Shown here: piece by piece, positions 13,758 to 21,167 of the stretch
How positions within the stretch are numbered: the first letter of the stretch is position 1
How the letters are laid out: each line of letters starts with the position of its first letter
Assembly (NCBI GenBank): GCA_043816305.1
Contig: JBDRHZ010000052.1
Location: forward strand, 1 to 34,160
Direction: 5' to 3'
Origin: JAHIVN01 sp018816645
GTDB taxonomy: Bacteria; Patescibacteriota; Dojkabacteria; JAHIVN01
Length of the DNA stretch: 34,160 bases
Notes under the pieces: model-generated
What the model saw: only the letters and a program-made list of their open reading frames with translations
Told to the model about the DNA's origin: nothing
The model's database searches: none
Program-made: the position numbers and the translations under genes

Positions 13758-13783
13758 TAAGACCGAGATCGGTGGTTCGTTCA

Positions 13784-13805
13784 ACCTGTCTGCCGTCAGG
13801 CAGGT
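13784..13805. repeat. REP-like palindrome, copy 2 (in T-arm of the broken outer tRNA)
   Basis: Arms ACCTGTCTG (13784-13792) and CAGGCAGGT (13797-13805) pair over nine positions with one G-U wobble, loop CCGT. Like copy 1 it is bounded by A and T and lies in tRNA-derived sequence. Confidence 0.8.
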
Positions 13806-14233
13806 GAGCGGTTTGCGAAGACAAGTCAGGGACGAAGTCTGTGCTTACGCGAATTAATCAGCCGCTGGCGGGATTCCACCTCTAGCTCACATCTGAAAAG
13901 ATTACTCCCAACTTATCTTCTGTCTCCATGGTCTCCTACTTTAAGTTACAACCCTGACTAAAGTGCCTCACTTTAAGAGCCTATCGCTCTTTCTCTTAAG
14001 CTTCTTTTAGTGCTTTTATAAATTCTAAACTCCTTCCAAGTCTCAAGGTTACTGCCGATCGCCTTTCCAGTTTAATCCTACGATTCTACTGCTAGAAATC
14101 ACATATATAATGTCATTGAGCGGAATCTTTATAAAAAAAGATTTGAATTTGGCTTAGGTTTTAATTACCTGATAAACATGAACCTGATTATCAAAGCAAT
14201 CAGGGGAACAAGAAATAGAGTTGGAAATGTAAC
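13806..14233. other. 428 bases without an identified gene; hairpins suggest possible structured RNA or remnant
   Basis: No convincing coding frame. Tandem hairpins: TAAAGTG-CCT-CACTTTA (13959-13975, perfect) and AAGAGC-CTATC-GCTCTT (13975-13991). An 8-base helix AGTCAGGG (13824-13831) with CCCTGACT (13952-13959) could close a domain of about 136 bases. On the minus strand a short open stretch ends ...RLGRSLEFIKALKEA before a TAA near 14006 and may be a gene remnant. Near 14175-14205 CCTGATT/AATCAGG could form a weak hairpin after the minus-strand ATPase gene, without a T-run. I looked for tmRNA, RNase P and SRP signatures and did not find them. Confidence 0.4.
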
Positions 14234-16708
14234 CTACCTCATCTTTGGCCCCGCAGGATTAAATGCCGGTGGCGGAGGGAAACCCCCTCCAAAGCCGCTC
14301 ATGCCAGGAGTTTTTTCATTGTATTCATCACCTAACTCTGCCCTTTGAGAAATTTCTGTCTCTACGATGCCAACATCTCTCCCATACTTTAGCCGAGATA
14401 GCTCTTTCACCGTCTGGGCAACTTCCATATCAGCTTTTGGAACTCCAAAGGGGGAGTTCCTCAGGTGAGTATACATTGAGAATGGCGGCGGATATTCACC
14501 ATCTACAAGCAGTTTTGCATACGCGTTTACCGCTTCCAGATTTATCAGGTCGTTCTGGTCAAACACCGGGGAAAATTCGTTCTGAAGATATTGTGAATCA
14601 TTCACTCCAACTTTGAAACTAATAATAGTACCGACATTTCCAAAAACAGCATCTCGTATTCTTTCGTCTATCTGAGAGATATACTGATTGCCCACAATTA
14701 GATTTAATCTATACTTTCTTGCCTCAGAAAGAATCTGAGAGAAATCATCTGTAGCAAAATTCTGAAACTCGTCTACATATAAATAAAAATCTCGTCTCTG
14801 CTCCTCTGGTACATCTGCCCTGCTCATAGCAGCAGAGAGAATCTTAGGAACAAGCAAGAGTCCCAGAAACTGAGAGTTTTCTTCTCCAACAATTCCCTTT
14901 GATAAGTTTACTATAAGAATCTTGCCTTCGTCCATAATCTTTCTCACATCAAAACTAGATTCACTTTGTCCTATGATATTTCGCATCAACTTGTTTGTTA
15001 CAAACCTATCGAATTTTGAAACAATATAACCAAGGACTTCGCTTTTATGGAAGTCACTTGTTTGAGCGATCTCGTCGGTCCAGTATCTTTTCACTATTTC
15101 GTCCGTAACCAATGGCAACTTCCTCTTTACAAACTGCGGGTCAGTAAGAATTCTCATAACTTCTATCAAAGTATTTCCTCTTTCCGACATCGTTGTAAGC
15201 ATCGCGTTCCTTACTGCCCTCTCAAAACGAGGTCCAACAATACCCTGTCTGTTGGGATCGAACATTTTATACATGAGTCCGATAAACGAGTTCACTATCC
15301 TATGCTTATCTTGTTCGTCAAAGAAATGAGTAATATTGAAACCAAGCGGACGCTCAGTATCTCCAGGATTGAAGTAGATAACATCTTCAGAACGCTCTGG
15401 CGGAATTCTTTCAATCAACCACTCTGCAGGATCTCCATGCGGATCCAGAAAAGCTATCCCCTTCCCAGCTATAATATCTTGAAGTGCTAAGCTCTGAAGC
15501 AGGTACGATTTGCCCATACCAGTTTTACCAACTATATACATATGCTTCCTACGATCATCTTCCTTTATACACACATTACGTGCTACTCCCCTATATATAG
15601 ATTGACCCAGCCACAAGCCTTTCGTTGGAACTTCCTGGGAAGCTGGGGCTCTCTTTGAGAGAAGCCAGTGAATATGCGGGGTCTGAATATTTTTGTTAGG
15701 AAAATGGTAAATAGTTGCAAGCTCCTCGGTATTTAAAATATTTTCACCTTTCGGCATCCTATACACAAACATTCTCACGAACTGTTTCCCTTTCCCTTTT
15801 CCAGAATTCTTTTTAATCAAAGAGTTTCCCTGCTGGCTCTTAAGCGGCTCAAATGCAGCTATAACATTCATTACATGTCTATTGGCAGAATCTTGGTTTC
15901 TTCCAACCGCAACAATTCGTATATCCGTATAAAACCCCACTTTTGAACATTTCTTTTCAACTGCTCCAGTCACATCTTCAGGCACAGGAGATTTGTTTTC
16001 ACCGTCTGAGGATTGCTTTTTCAAACCATTTACAAAGTTTTTCCCGGTAGTACGCCATTTATTTCCTGCAGGGGAAACAATGACCTGAATAGCGATTCCC
16101 TCCCCCTCCGTCATCTTGCTAACAGAATTTGTAATTGAAGAGATCAGGTCAACTGAAAGATCTTCATAAGTTCTCAATGGCTTATACTTTTCCGAATCCT
16201 GAGCCAAGGTAGCATAAGCGACCTTCCCCGTTTCCTCAAAGATATTGTACTCCTCTACATCTTTTATATCCGCTGTTGGATATGAAGAATGAATCTGTTT
16301 TTCCAACATAGCTCGAAGGTTCTCAGAAACACAAATGTAGAAACGAATAGTCTCAGGAAATGCAACTATCTCAAAGCTTATAAAATCCGAAACATCAAAA
16401 TACTTCTTTAAACCCTTTCCTCCCTTTGAAAGTCCAAATAATGAAGAAAATAACTGATCCATCGCATTTATCTCGACCTCGTTATTATGTGGCACACGGA
16501 TTTCCAGCAAAATCATTTTTAAAGAACGTCTCTCATACGCACGTTCTTTCATTTTCTTCAGGAAATTTAAAGTAAACCAAACACCGACAGCAATAGAAAT
16601 GATTACTAAAACCCCCAATATCAGGATAAGGAAAACTTCTACATTACTGTCGTCCCCCGAGGCAGCTCCAATATCATTTATAGTTTGTGCATACACCTTT
16701 GGAATCAT
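14234..16708 (-). CDS. VirD4/TraD-like membrane ATPase (type IV secretion coupling-protein family)
   Basis: 824 aa. One membrane helix at about 24-47 follows a short exported-looking start. A long domain of about 65-340 is typical of CPR members of this group. The RecA-like motor has Walker A GKTGMGKS (394-401), FLDPHGDPAEW, and Walker B YLYVDEFQNF (about 642-651), followed by SEARKYRLNLIVGNQYISQI, as in VirD4/TraD/TraG coupling proteins. The tail is Gly/Pro-rich (GGGFPPPPAFNP). Coupling proteins feed DNA or protein to a secretion channel. The VirB2-like genes further right support a secretion or pilus apparatus; no relaxase or VirB4 is visible. It follows a Pro/Ser-rich gene by 63 bases. Confidence 0.85.
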   Translation of the reverse strand: MIPKVYAQTINDIGAASGDDSNVEVFLILILGVLVIISIAVGVWFTLNFLKKMKERAYERRSLKMILLEIRVPHNNEVEINAMDQLFSSLFGLSKGGKGLKKYFDVSDFISFEIVAFPETIRFYICVSENLRAMLEKQIHSSYPTADIKDVEEYNIFEETGKVAYATLAQDSEKYKPLRTYEDLSVDLISSITNSVSKMTEGEGIAIQVIVSPAGNKWRTTGKNFVNGLKKQSSDGENKSPVPEDVTGAVEKKCSKVGFYTDIRIVAVGRNQDSANRHVMNVIAAFEPLKSQQGNSLIKKNSGKGKGKQFVRMFVYRMPKGENILNTEELATIYHFPNKNIQTPHIHWLLSKRAPASQEVPTKGLWLGQSIYRGVARNVCIKEDDRRKHMYIVGKTGMGKSYLLQSLALQDIIAGKGIAFLDPHGDPAEWLIERIPPERSEDVIYFNPGDTERPLGFNITHFFDEQDKHRIVNSFIGLMYKMFDPNRQGIVGPRFERAVRNAMLTTMSERGNTLIEVMRILTDPQFVKRKLPLVTDEIVKRYWTDEIAQTSDFHKSEVLGYIVSKFDRFVTNKLMRNIIGQSESSFDVRKIMDEGKILIVNLSKGIVGEENSQFLGLLLVPKILSAAMSRADVPEEQRRDFYLYVDEFQNFATDDFSQILSEARKYRLNLIVGNQYISQIDERIRDAVFGNVGTIISFKVGVNDSQYLQNEFSPVFDQNDLINLEAVNAYAKLLVDGEYPPPFSMYTHLRNSPFGVPKADMEVAQTVKELSRLKYGRDVGIVETEISQRAELGDEYNEKTPGMSGFGGGFPPPPAFNPAGPKMR

Positions 16709-16771
16709 ACTCTCAACGCTTTTCTAAAAGTCAAAGTAAATAAATTTCAAAAGGAACTAACGACCTCAATG

Positions 16772-17365
16772 TCACTGTGGGTTTTGCTGAGTGCTCGTTG
16801 GGCTGCCCATTCGAAGGAGCCTGCCTACCAAAACAAGAAGCCAGGTTTTTGCTGATGAGACATCTCCCACAGCTCTGGTCGCCATGAGCTTTTGCCCCAT
16901 ATCGGCAACCTGGTCTGAAACTTTGTACCCATAGACTTTAAAAGGATTTTCAAATTTTGTAAGATTTGGTATCACCTCCGGAGCATCAACTCTGTTCTTT
17001 TCCTCAAGCTTGGGAAGAGGTTGCGGCATTTTCTCAGTTTCAGAGACAGATACATCTTCGCTTGCAGATTCTGGACTGCTTACGATCTCAGTCCCTTTCT
17101 CAATTCTCGTTGGAATTTCCGGTGAAGGCGATGGCACAACTCCTTTAGGATTTAGGCTCAAATCGCTTGTGCTATTTAAATTAGGACTTGCCGTATCATC
17201 AGTTTGCGGTGTCGGACTGGAAATTGAATTTACATTTGAATCTGGGTCTTGTAATGGAGGATCCTGAGTCTGAGCTTGAGAAACAGGCGCTTGCGCCAGC
17301 GTGGACTGGAAAGCCCCAGACCCGTCATTACCTAATTGTTGATTATTATTTGTATTTGGATCCAT
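16772..17365 (-). CDS. Hypothetical protein, disordered Pro/Ser/Thr-rich with helical C-terminus
   Basis: 197 aa, ATG at 17363-17365. Residues 1-120 are low complexity, rich in Pro, Ser, Gln, Asn and Thr, likely disordered. Residues about 135-190 (FENPFKVYGYKVSDQVADMGQ, then SSAKTWLLVLVGRLLRMG) look folded and amphipathic or membrane-associated. There is no signal peptide. I do not recognise a family. It lies between smpB and the coupling-type ATPase on the same strand, so it may be an accessory of the ATPase. Confidence 0.7.
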   Translation of the reverse strand: MDPNTNNNQQLGNDGSGAFQSTLAQAPVSQAQTQDPPLQDPDSNVNSISSPTPQTDDTASPNLNSTSDLSLNPKGVVPSPSPEIPTRIEKGTEIVSSPESASEDVSVSETEKMPQPLPKLEEKNRVDAPEVIPNLTKFENPFKVYGYKVSDQVADMGQKLMATRAVGDVSSAKTWLLVLVGRLLRMGSPTSTQQNPQ

Positions 17366-17423
17366 GTTACTATTCTATAGTCTGCAATTCTAACATGCTA
17401 AACCTGACATAAGCAACTATCAC

Positions 17424-17900
17424 TCAAAAAGTCGCTTTCCCGGATAATTCAGAGGCCAACTGTCTTTTTAGGTCACGCTCTTTTAATTTCATCCTTTTGT
17501 CATACTGACGCCTTCCCTTACCGGTACCGATTTCTACCTTTATCTTTTTCCCCTCTGCATATATTTCCAGAGGTATAATAGACATCTTCTTTGCATCTTG
17601 AGCAATAACCAGCTCTTTGAGTTCTTTTTTATTCAATAATATTTTTCTCTTCCTTCTTGGCTCATATTCCTTAACAGTGGAATGCTTATACAAGGGTACA
17701 TATAAATTTATAATCCAAGCTTCCAAGTCTTTCAGGCGAATGTAGCTATCTTTGAGGTTAGCATTTCCCTGACGAATCGATTTGACTTCGTACCCTTTCA
17801 GCATGATTCCTGCAACAAACTTCTTTACAATCTCATAATCAGATAGAGCCCTTTTATTGCGGGCATAAACCTTACTATTCATATTTTTCGACATTTTCAT
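17424..17900 (-). CDS. smpB: SsrA-binding protein SmpB
   Basis: 158 aa, the normal size. Conserved SmpB elements in order: NKRALSDYEIVKKFVAGI, GYEVKSIRQGNANLKDSYI, INLYVPLYKHS, EPRRKRKILLNKKEL, MSIIPLEIYAEGKKIKVEIG and the basic tail GKGRRQYDKRMKLKERD that enters the ribosome. It brings tmRNA to stalled ribosomes. The gene overlaps the end of the upstream propeller gene by 26 bases if ATG at 17900 is used; ATGs at 17894 and 17882 are alternatives. It ends in TGA, showing TGA is a stop here. The tmRNA gene itself was not found in the window. Confidence 0.96.
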   Translation of the reverse strand: MKMSKNMNSKVYARNKRALSDYEIVKKFVAGIMLKGYEVKSIRQGNANLKDSYIRLKDLEAWIINLYVPLYKHSTVKEYEPRRKRKILLNKKELKELVIAQDAKKMSIIPLEIYAEGKKIKVEIGTGKGRRQYDKRMKLKERDLKRQLASELSGKATF

Positions 17901-20121
17901 CTACCAGAACAAGGTCAATTTTATAAACATCTTCAGCATCTAAAATATAAAGCTCCCTATTATCGTTATCGACAGCAATATCTCGAATATTCCTGAAGCC
18001 TCCTTCCCCTCTGAAGACAATTTGTGCTAAAAACTTCCCCTGAGTTGGAGTAAGCGACGCACCCTTACTTAGAACTACTATTCTGCCATTGCCAGAGTCA
18101 CCTATATACACAAGCCCATCGTCCATCTCTATACAATCAGGAGTAGCAATCTCTCTATCCATTCCAACTAATGTATAAGGATCGATACCATCTACCCAGT
18201 ATCTAAAGATTCCTTGACTTGGAGATGAGAAATATATCTTGCCATCGATCTCCATGTCCGTGACATCCGTTAGTTTTTCACTCGACCATCTCAGTACCGG
18301 GAAAGAATAGCCCGAAGCATATCTGGAAATTTTCTGGACATCTTGTGCCTGATTTCTCAATAAGTAAATGTACTCATTTCCGTCTTTATCAGTATAGCTG
18401 TCAATCTCATTTACATCTCCAACGCTTGTTGAGGACAGTCCGGGAATGCTTTCAACCGTTCGTGAATCAACATCCACTTTCACAATCCCAACATCATTGT
18501 CGTACACAAGCAGGTTTCCCGCTTCATTGGCTGTAATCCATCTAGGAGTAACTAATATTTCATCACCAATGAACGTTGTTACATCACCGCCATCAACACT
18601 CACAGCATAGATAGCTGAATTCTCAGGATCTGTAATATAGAGAGTCTTTCCAACAAGTACTATATCACTTGAAGTCGCTCCTTCAATATACCCCGATAAT
18701 GAGGTTATTAAGGTCGACCCATCAACCGGAACAGCTCTTGTTATCTCATCCAATATACTTACCCCTTCTTTTTTCTTTACTTCTATTTCTTCCATTAAAA
18801 CCCCATACTCCAAAGCTTTGTCTAGTCTTGAAAGCGCATCATCTATAACAACAACAGCTTCCGAAATATTTCCTGCCTGTCCGATTGTACGACCATTTGA
18901 AAACTGCTCATCAACTTCAGAAAGTATAACATTTATGTCTTCTTTTTGCTCCTTCGTTTGAGAACCCTTCTTTACAGCCTTAACACTTATGAAAAGGATA
19001 AGAACTCCTATGATAATGAGAATTATTATTCCCCGTATCGAGGTCTTAGGTCCAGCACCTCGTATGAACATTCCATGTTTATTCATACCCATCAAGCCCT
19101 CCCAAATGTATTTCTTGATAAACTGATAGGCTTTCACGAGATACTCTTTAATTTTATCCAAAATTACCTGATACGTCTTTTTATCCCTTAGTTTGTCTTT
19201 GATTTTTTCACCAATCTCCTGTATCTTTCCTTTGGTCCCTTCAGGCTTGCTAGCCTGTTCTTCTGGGACTTCGGCTTTCCCCTCATCCTCATTCTCAACC
19301 TTTTCAGATACAAGACTTTCCCCAAACCTTTCACTATCTTCATTTATATCCTTTTCTTGAATATCAACAACTTCCACGGTCAAATCTTCCTCTGCACGTT
19401 CCGAAGCGTCATCTTTTTTGTGCTCATTTTCATGAGCAGGGACTGGTAATGTCACAGACTCGTCCTCAAAATCCACAATTAGAAGCCCAAAAAACGGATT
19501 GTCAGCATACTTTTCCAGTGAGTCAACAGTCTTTTTTTTCAAAGAGCCTTTTAGATCAGCTTCCGACAGATTTGAAAGTGCCTCTGGAGATATCAAACTA
19601 AATTGGTCACCAATTTCATATTTCCCGCTCCCACTACTAATAAGATTTCTCCCAGAAAGATCTTTCAGGCCTTCAGTCAAGTTTATCAAAGCACCATCCC
19701 TTAGAAGCATAATTCCTCCCTCACCAAGCACAGCTAAATATACAAAACCCTTCTGAACAACTAAAGCTTCTATACTTAAATCTATCCCTTCCGCAGCAGC
19801 AACATTTTCTCTCTGCAGCAAGAACTCGAGCTTTTTTGCTACCGCCATAATAGCCTTCGCCAGTCTTTCGACAGAGCTCTCCGCCTTTGCTGAATAGTAT
19901 TCTTCCTGCATTGCATCACAGAGGAGTCCTCCGGCTACTATGCTGTCAAATTCATTTGGTGCTTTTATTGTCACAAGTGAAAATAATCTTCCGAGTTCCA
20001 AAACCCCAGAACTAGATTCTGGTTTGACAGAAACTCCAGACCAGCCTCCATCCTTTGGCTTCCCAACAAAAAATACTGTTTCTAGCCTTTGCGTCTCTTT
20101 CATAAATAATAATCTCAACAT
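17875..20121 (-). CDS. Membrane protein: PP2C-like domain, one membrane helix, extracytoplasmic beta-propeller
   Basis: 748 aa. Residues about 10-220 resemble a PP2C-type phosphatase fold (ALVVQKGFVYLAVLGEGGIMLLRDG, DQFSLISPE), but the metal-binding Asp motifs such as DGMGG are not seen, so it may be inactive. An acidic, disordered segment follows (about 225-300), then a membrane helix at about 363-382. Residues about 465-745 contain NHL/YVTN-like blades: TLYITDPENSAIYAVSVDGG, VYIGDSGNGRIVVLS, RDIAVDNDNRELYILDAEDV. It may sense the cell surface and signal inward. ATG at 20121 fits a leaderless promoter; ATG at 20103 is an alternative. Its end overlaps smpB. Confidence 0.75.
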   Translation of the reverse strand: MLRLLFMKETQRLETVFFVGKPKDGGWSGVSVKPESSSGVLELGRLFSLVTIKAPNEFDSIVAGGLLCDAMQEEYYSAKAESSVERLAKAIMAVAKKLEFLLQRENVAAAEGIDLSIEALVVQKGFVYLAVLGEGGIMLLRDGALINLTEGLKDLSGRNLISSGSGKYEIGDQFSLISPEALSNLSEADLKGSLKKKTVDSLEKYADNPFFGLLIVDFEDESVTLPVPAHENEHKKDDASERAEEDLTVEVVDIQEKDINEDSERFGESLVSEKVENEDEGKAEVPEEQASKPEGTKGKIQEIGEKIKDKLRDKKTYQVILDKIKEYLVKAYQFIKKYIWEGLMGMNKHGMFIRGAGPKTSIRGIIILIIIGVLILFISVKAVKKGSQTKEQKEDINVILSEVDEQFSNGRTIGQAGNISEAVVVIDDALSRLDKALEYGVLMEEIEVKKKEGVSILDEITRAVPVDGSTLITSLSGYIEGATSSDIVLVGKTLYITDPENSAIYAVSVDGGDVTTFIGDEILVTPRWITANEAGNLLVYDNDVGIVKVDVDSRTVESIPGLSSTSVGDVNEIDSYTDKDGNEYIYLLRNQAQDVQKISRYASGYSFPVLRWSSEKLTDVTDMEIDGKIYFSSPSQGIFRYWVDGIDPYTLVGMDREIATPDCIEMDDGLVYIGDSGNGRIVVLSKGASLTPTQGKFLAQIVFRGEGGFRNIRDIAVDNDNRELYILDAEDVYKIDLVLVDENVEKYE

Positions 20122-20128
20122 GTACTAT

Positions 20129-20157
20129 ATAATAATAGATTGTATCCTCATTCACAA
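20129..20157 (-). promoter_or_regulatory. Promoter of the propeller gene (leaderless)
   Basis: Minus strand: TTGTGA (20157-20152), 17 bases, TATTAT (20134-20129). Initiation 7-8 bases later falls on the ATG at 20121. Confidence 0.55.
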
Positions 20158-20296
20158 TAGGCCTTGAATCAAAAAACTTTACCTACCATCAACTTCAAAT
20201 AATGAAAAGAATATTCCTAACGAAATCTACACTTATCCTATCAATTACTAAAAAGGTCAGTAGTAGAAAGGCATAACAGATTATAAAACCATATCC

Positions 20297-20509
20297 TCAC
20301 CTCACTATTATAACTGCCATCAGAATCAGAAGAACAAGGAAAATTTGAACTAGGCTTAGGCAGTTTAGACATCCCTTCATTCTGGTTTTGATCGCTTTAT
20401 TCATCAAAAAAACTTGCCGTGCAATCAAAATCGATAAAAGGAAATAGATAAAAAGTAGAACCAAGAGCAGGGTTTTAGCCACCAGGATCAGTAAGTTTTC
20501 GCTGTCCAT
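20297..20509 (-). CDS. Small two-helix membrane protein
   Basis: 70 aa, ATG at 20507-20509. Two hydrophobic helices (about 5-30 and 49-69) are joined by a short basic loop (RQVFLMNKAIKTRMKGCLN). It resembles small conserved CPR membrane proteins with an RQV..M motif after the first helix; I cannot name a function. It sits 27 bases after the PH-domain gene, probably in one operon with it. Confidence 0.6.
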   Translation of the reverse strand: MDSENLLILVAKTLLLVLLFIYFLLSILIARQVFLMNKAIKTRMKGCLNCLSLVQIFLVLLILMAVIIVR

Positions 20510-20536
20510 TTCTTACTTAGTTAAATTATAGTTAAT

Positions 20537-21151
20537 CTAAACAGGCTGTCGCACCATCAGATCTCTCAAGTCCATTATTTTGTCTCGTACCCAAGAGGGC
20601 CTTGGAACTGAGAGAAAGTCAAATTCTCTTCTTTCCCCGGCAGTCTGAATATATACATCTCCATAATCGAAGAACATCGGAAGAAAACCTATACTTTCCT
20701 GAGTCGCATCGACTATGTTATCGAGACTGGCTTCACTTATCTTGTGATATGCAAAAGGATTGAAGTCAAAGTCCATAACACGCTCACTAGTGATCACATA
20801 GATGTTAAAGTACCAAGTCAGAAACTTCATGAAACTTGAAGTAAATACCAATAGATACCACAACATAAGCGCCACAACGATATAACTCTCTCTGAAAAAA
20901 GGAGTTGAATCGAGATTGAGCTGCATTAGGCTCAGAAAGTAAAGAGCAACCGGAGGAATAGTCGAAAAAACTATACCTGTAATTATCCAGCTGAGATTAT
21001 TTGCAAGATGTGCTCTTAGCATGATAAAAACACGCTCGTTTGGATTTTGAGTTTCAAATTCCAGTTTGTCGGGCATGATAATGACAGAACTTATTGTTCC
21101 GTCTCTTTGCTCCGGCAGTATTTCTTTTAATCTTTCCTGTTTGTGAGTCAT
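20537..21151 (-). CDS. bPH2-type (YdbS/YdbT-like) PH-domain membrane protein
   Basis: 204 aa. Two membrane helices at about 52-75 and 88-112 are followed by a bacterial PH domain: YVITSERVMDFDFNPFAYHK, then SLDNIVDATQESIGFLPMFFDYGDVYIQTAGE. That is the usual order in this group (a strand with 'iTn.Ri', then 'i.di'). The domain is probably cytoplasmic; function is unknown for the family. It lies between the wall-protein gene (16 bases upstream) and a 70-aa membrane protein, in a likely operon. Confidence 0.8.
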   Translation of the reverse strand: MTHKQERLKEILPEQRDGTISSVIIMPDKLEFETQNPNERVFIMLRAHLANNLSWIITGIVFSTIPPVALYFLSLMQLNLDSTPFFRESYIVVALMLWYLLVFTSSFMKFLTWYFNIYVITSERVMDFDFNPFAYHKISEASLDNIVDATQESIGFLPMFFDYGDVYIQTAGERREFDFLSVPRPSWVRDKIMDLRDLMVRQPV

Positions 21152-21167
21152 AAATTCTTATTAATAA

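Larger units (their letters stand above)
13589..13786 (+). pseudogene. Split tRNA (UAU-type anticodon loop) interrupted by a 133-nt insert
   Basis: The 5' half (13589-13624) has acceptor GGGCTAG, TA, D-arm GCTC...GAGT, then TGATT and loop bases CTTA. The 3' half (13758-13786) starts TAA, then GACCG, variable AGATC and a T-arm GGTGGTTCG. Joined, the loop is CTTATAA (UAU) and the stem TGATT/GACCG pairs at four of five positions counting wobbles. The break lies between nucleotides 35 and 36. The acceptor 3' strand is missing and a further palindrome cuts the T-arm, so I call it a pseudogene; removal of the insert as an intron is not excluded. Confidence 0.7.

Noticed and set aside
13880..14110. 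Possible tmRNA on the minus strand (short frame ending ALKEA-stop followed by hairpins)
   Set aside because: No GGATTCGAC-type 5' end, no proper T-arm and acceptor 3' end, and the stretch is too short for the full molecule.
13806..14233. RNase P RNA or SRP RNA
   Set aside because: The conserved blocks (GAGGAAAGTC, ACAGTCC-type, GGAAGCAGC) are absent on both strands.
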